This document shows positions 10,714 through 10,759 of a stretch of 10,759 nucleotides of DNA, one piece after another. Below the pieces are notes generated by a model. The model was not told the DNA's origin and did not search any database. It saw nothing but the letters and a program-made list of their open reading frames with translations. Source of the stretch: Bacillota bacterium (GTDB lineage: Bacteria; Bacillota; Clostridia; Christensenellales; UMGS416); the NCBI GenBank assembly GCA_023409755.1, contig JAEYRA010000033.1:1-10759 (forward strand), read 5' to 3'. The position numbers and the translations under genes were made by a program. The number at the start of each line of letters is the position of its first letter. The stretch's first letter is position 1.

Positions 10714-10759
10714 GTAGGCGGCACTTTTGGATGGCGCCAAAAGTGCCCAAAAACGCCTA
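10714..10759 (-). repeat. family III foldback element, partial copy E at the window edge
   Basis: GGCGGCACTTTTGG and CCAAAAGTGCC (hairpin 10720-10747) followed by CAAAAACGCC matches the 3' end of inverted copy C almost exactly. The rest of the element should continue beyond 10759. Confidence 0.7.

Overview
The window looks like chromosomal DNA from a GC-rich Gram-positive-type bacterium, most likely a gut-associated member of the Clostridia (Oscillospirales-like). The reasons are the MnmG sequence style, a [4Fe-4S] family-4 uracil-DNA glycosylase followed by a Clostridia-style sister protein, a B. subtilis YhdF/Gsp39-type short-chain dehydrogenase, strong GGAGG-type ribosome binding sites and ATGA/GTGA-style gene overlaps. 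The taxonomic call is inference; no rRNA or other marker settles it.

Layout. On the minus strand, 1-154 is the N-terminus of a THUMP-type RNA methyltransferase gene cut by the window edge, and 210-686 upstream of it encodes a PNPOx-like flavin-binding protein. A 682-base intergenic region (687-1368) is filled with hairpin repeats. A minus-strand UlaG-like metallo-beta-lactamase-fold hydrolase occupies 1369-2172. A gene-free stretch of about 1.5 kb (2173-3701) holds two inverted copies of a long foldback element and a run of small hairpins. A tight plus-strand operon follows (3702-5986): four-helix membrane protein, Fe-S uracil-DNA glycosylase, Fe-S-less glycosylase paralogue, GNAT acetyltransferase. 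A 35-residue single-helix membrane protein (6253-6360) lies in an AT-richer patch. Then come a short-chain dehydrogenase (6576-7475), about 1 kb of repeats (7476-8506), and mnmG (8507-10405). The window ends in more structured repeats.

The genes are ordinary housekeeping or accessory functions (tRNA and rRNA modification, uracil repair, redox chemistry). The unusual part is the non-coding DNA, about 4.1 kb of the 10.8 kb. It is packed with palindromic elements of several families. In each family the flanks or junction bases are kept while the stem sequences differ between copies in a compensating way. One family (221-base nested foldback) keeps at least five helices in three copies. Another keeps a three-way junction with fixed joining bases GTG / A / GTAA. 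A third pairs a short outer helix around one conserved hairpin and is followed by a second. Where a pair is imperfect it is usually G-T on one particular strand, which suggests folding as RNA or as one DNA strand. Some elements have run into gene ends: the mnmG C-terminus and stop codon lie inside a three-way-junction element, and the dehydrogenase stop codon is in a hairpin loop. No transposase, integrase or Cas gene is present in the window, so how these elements spread is unknown.
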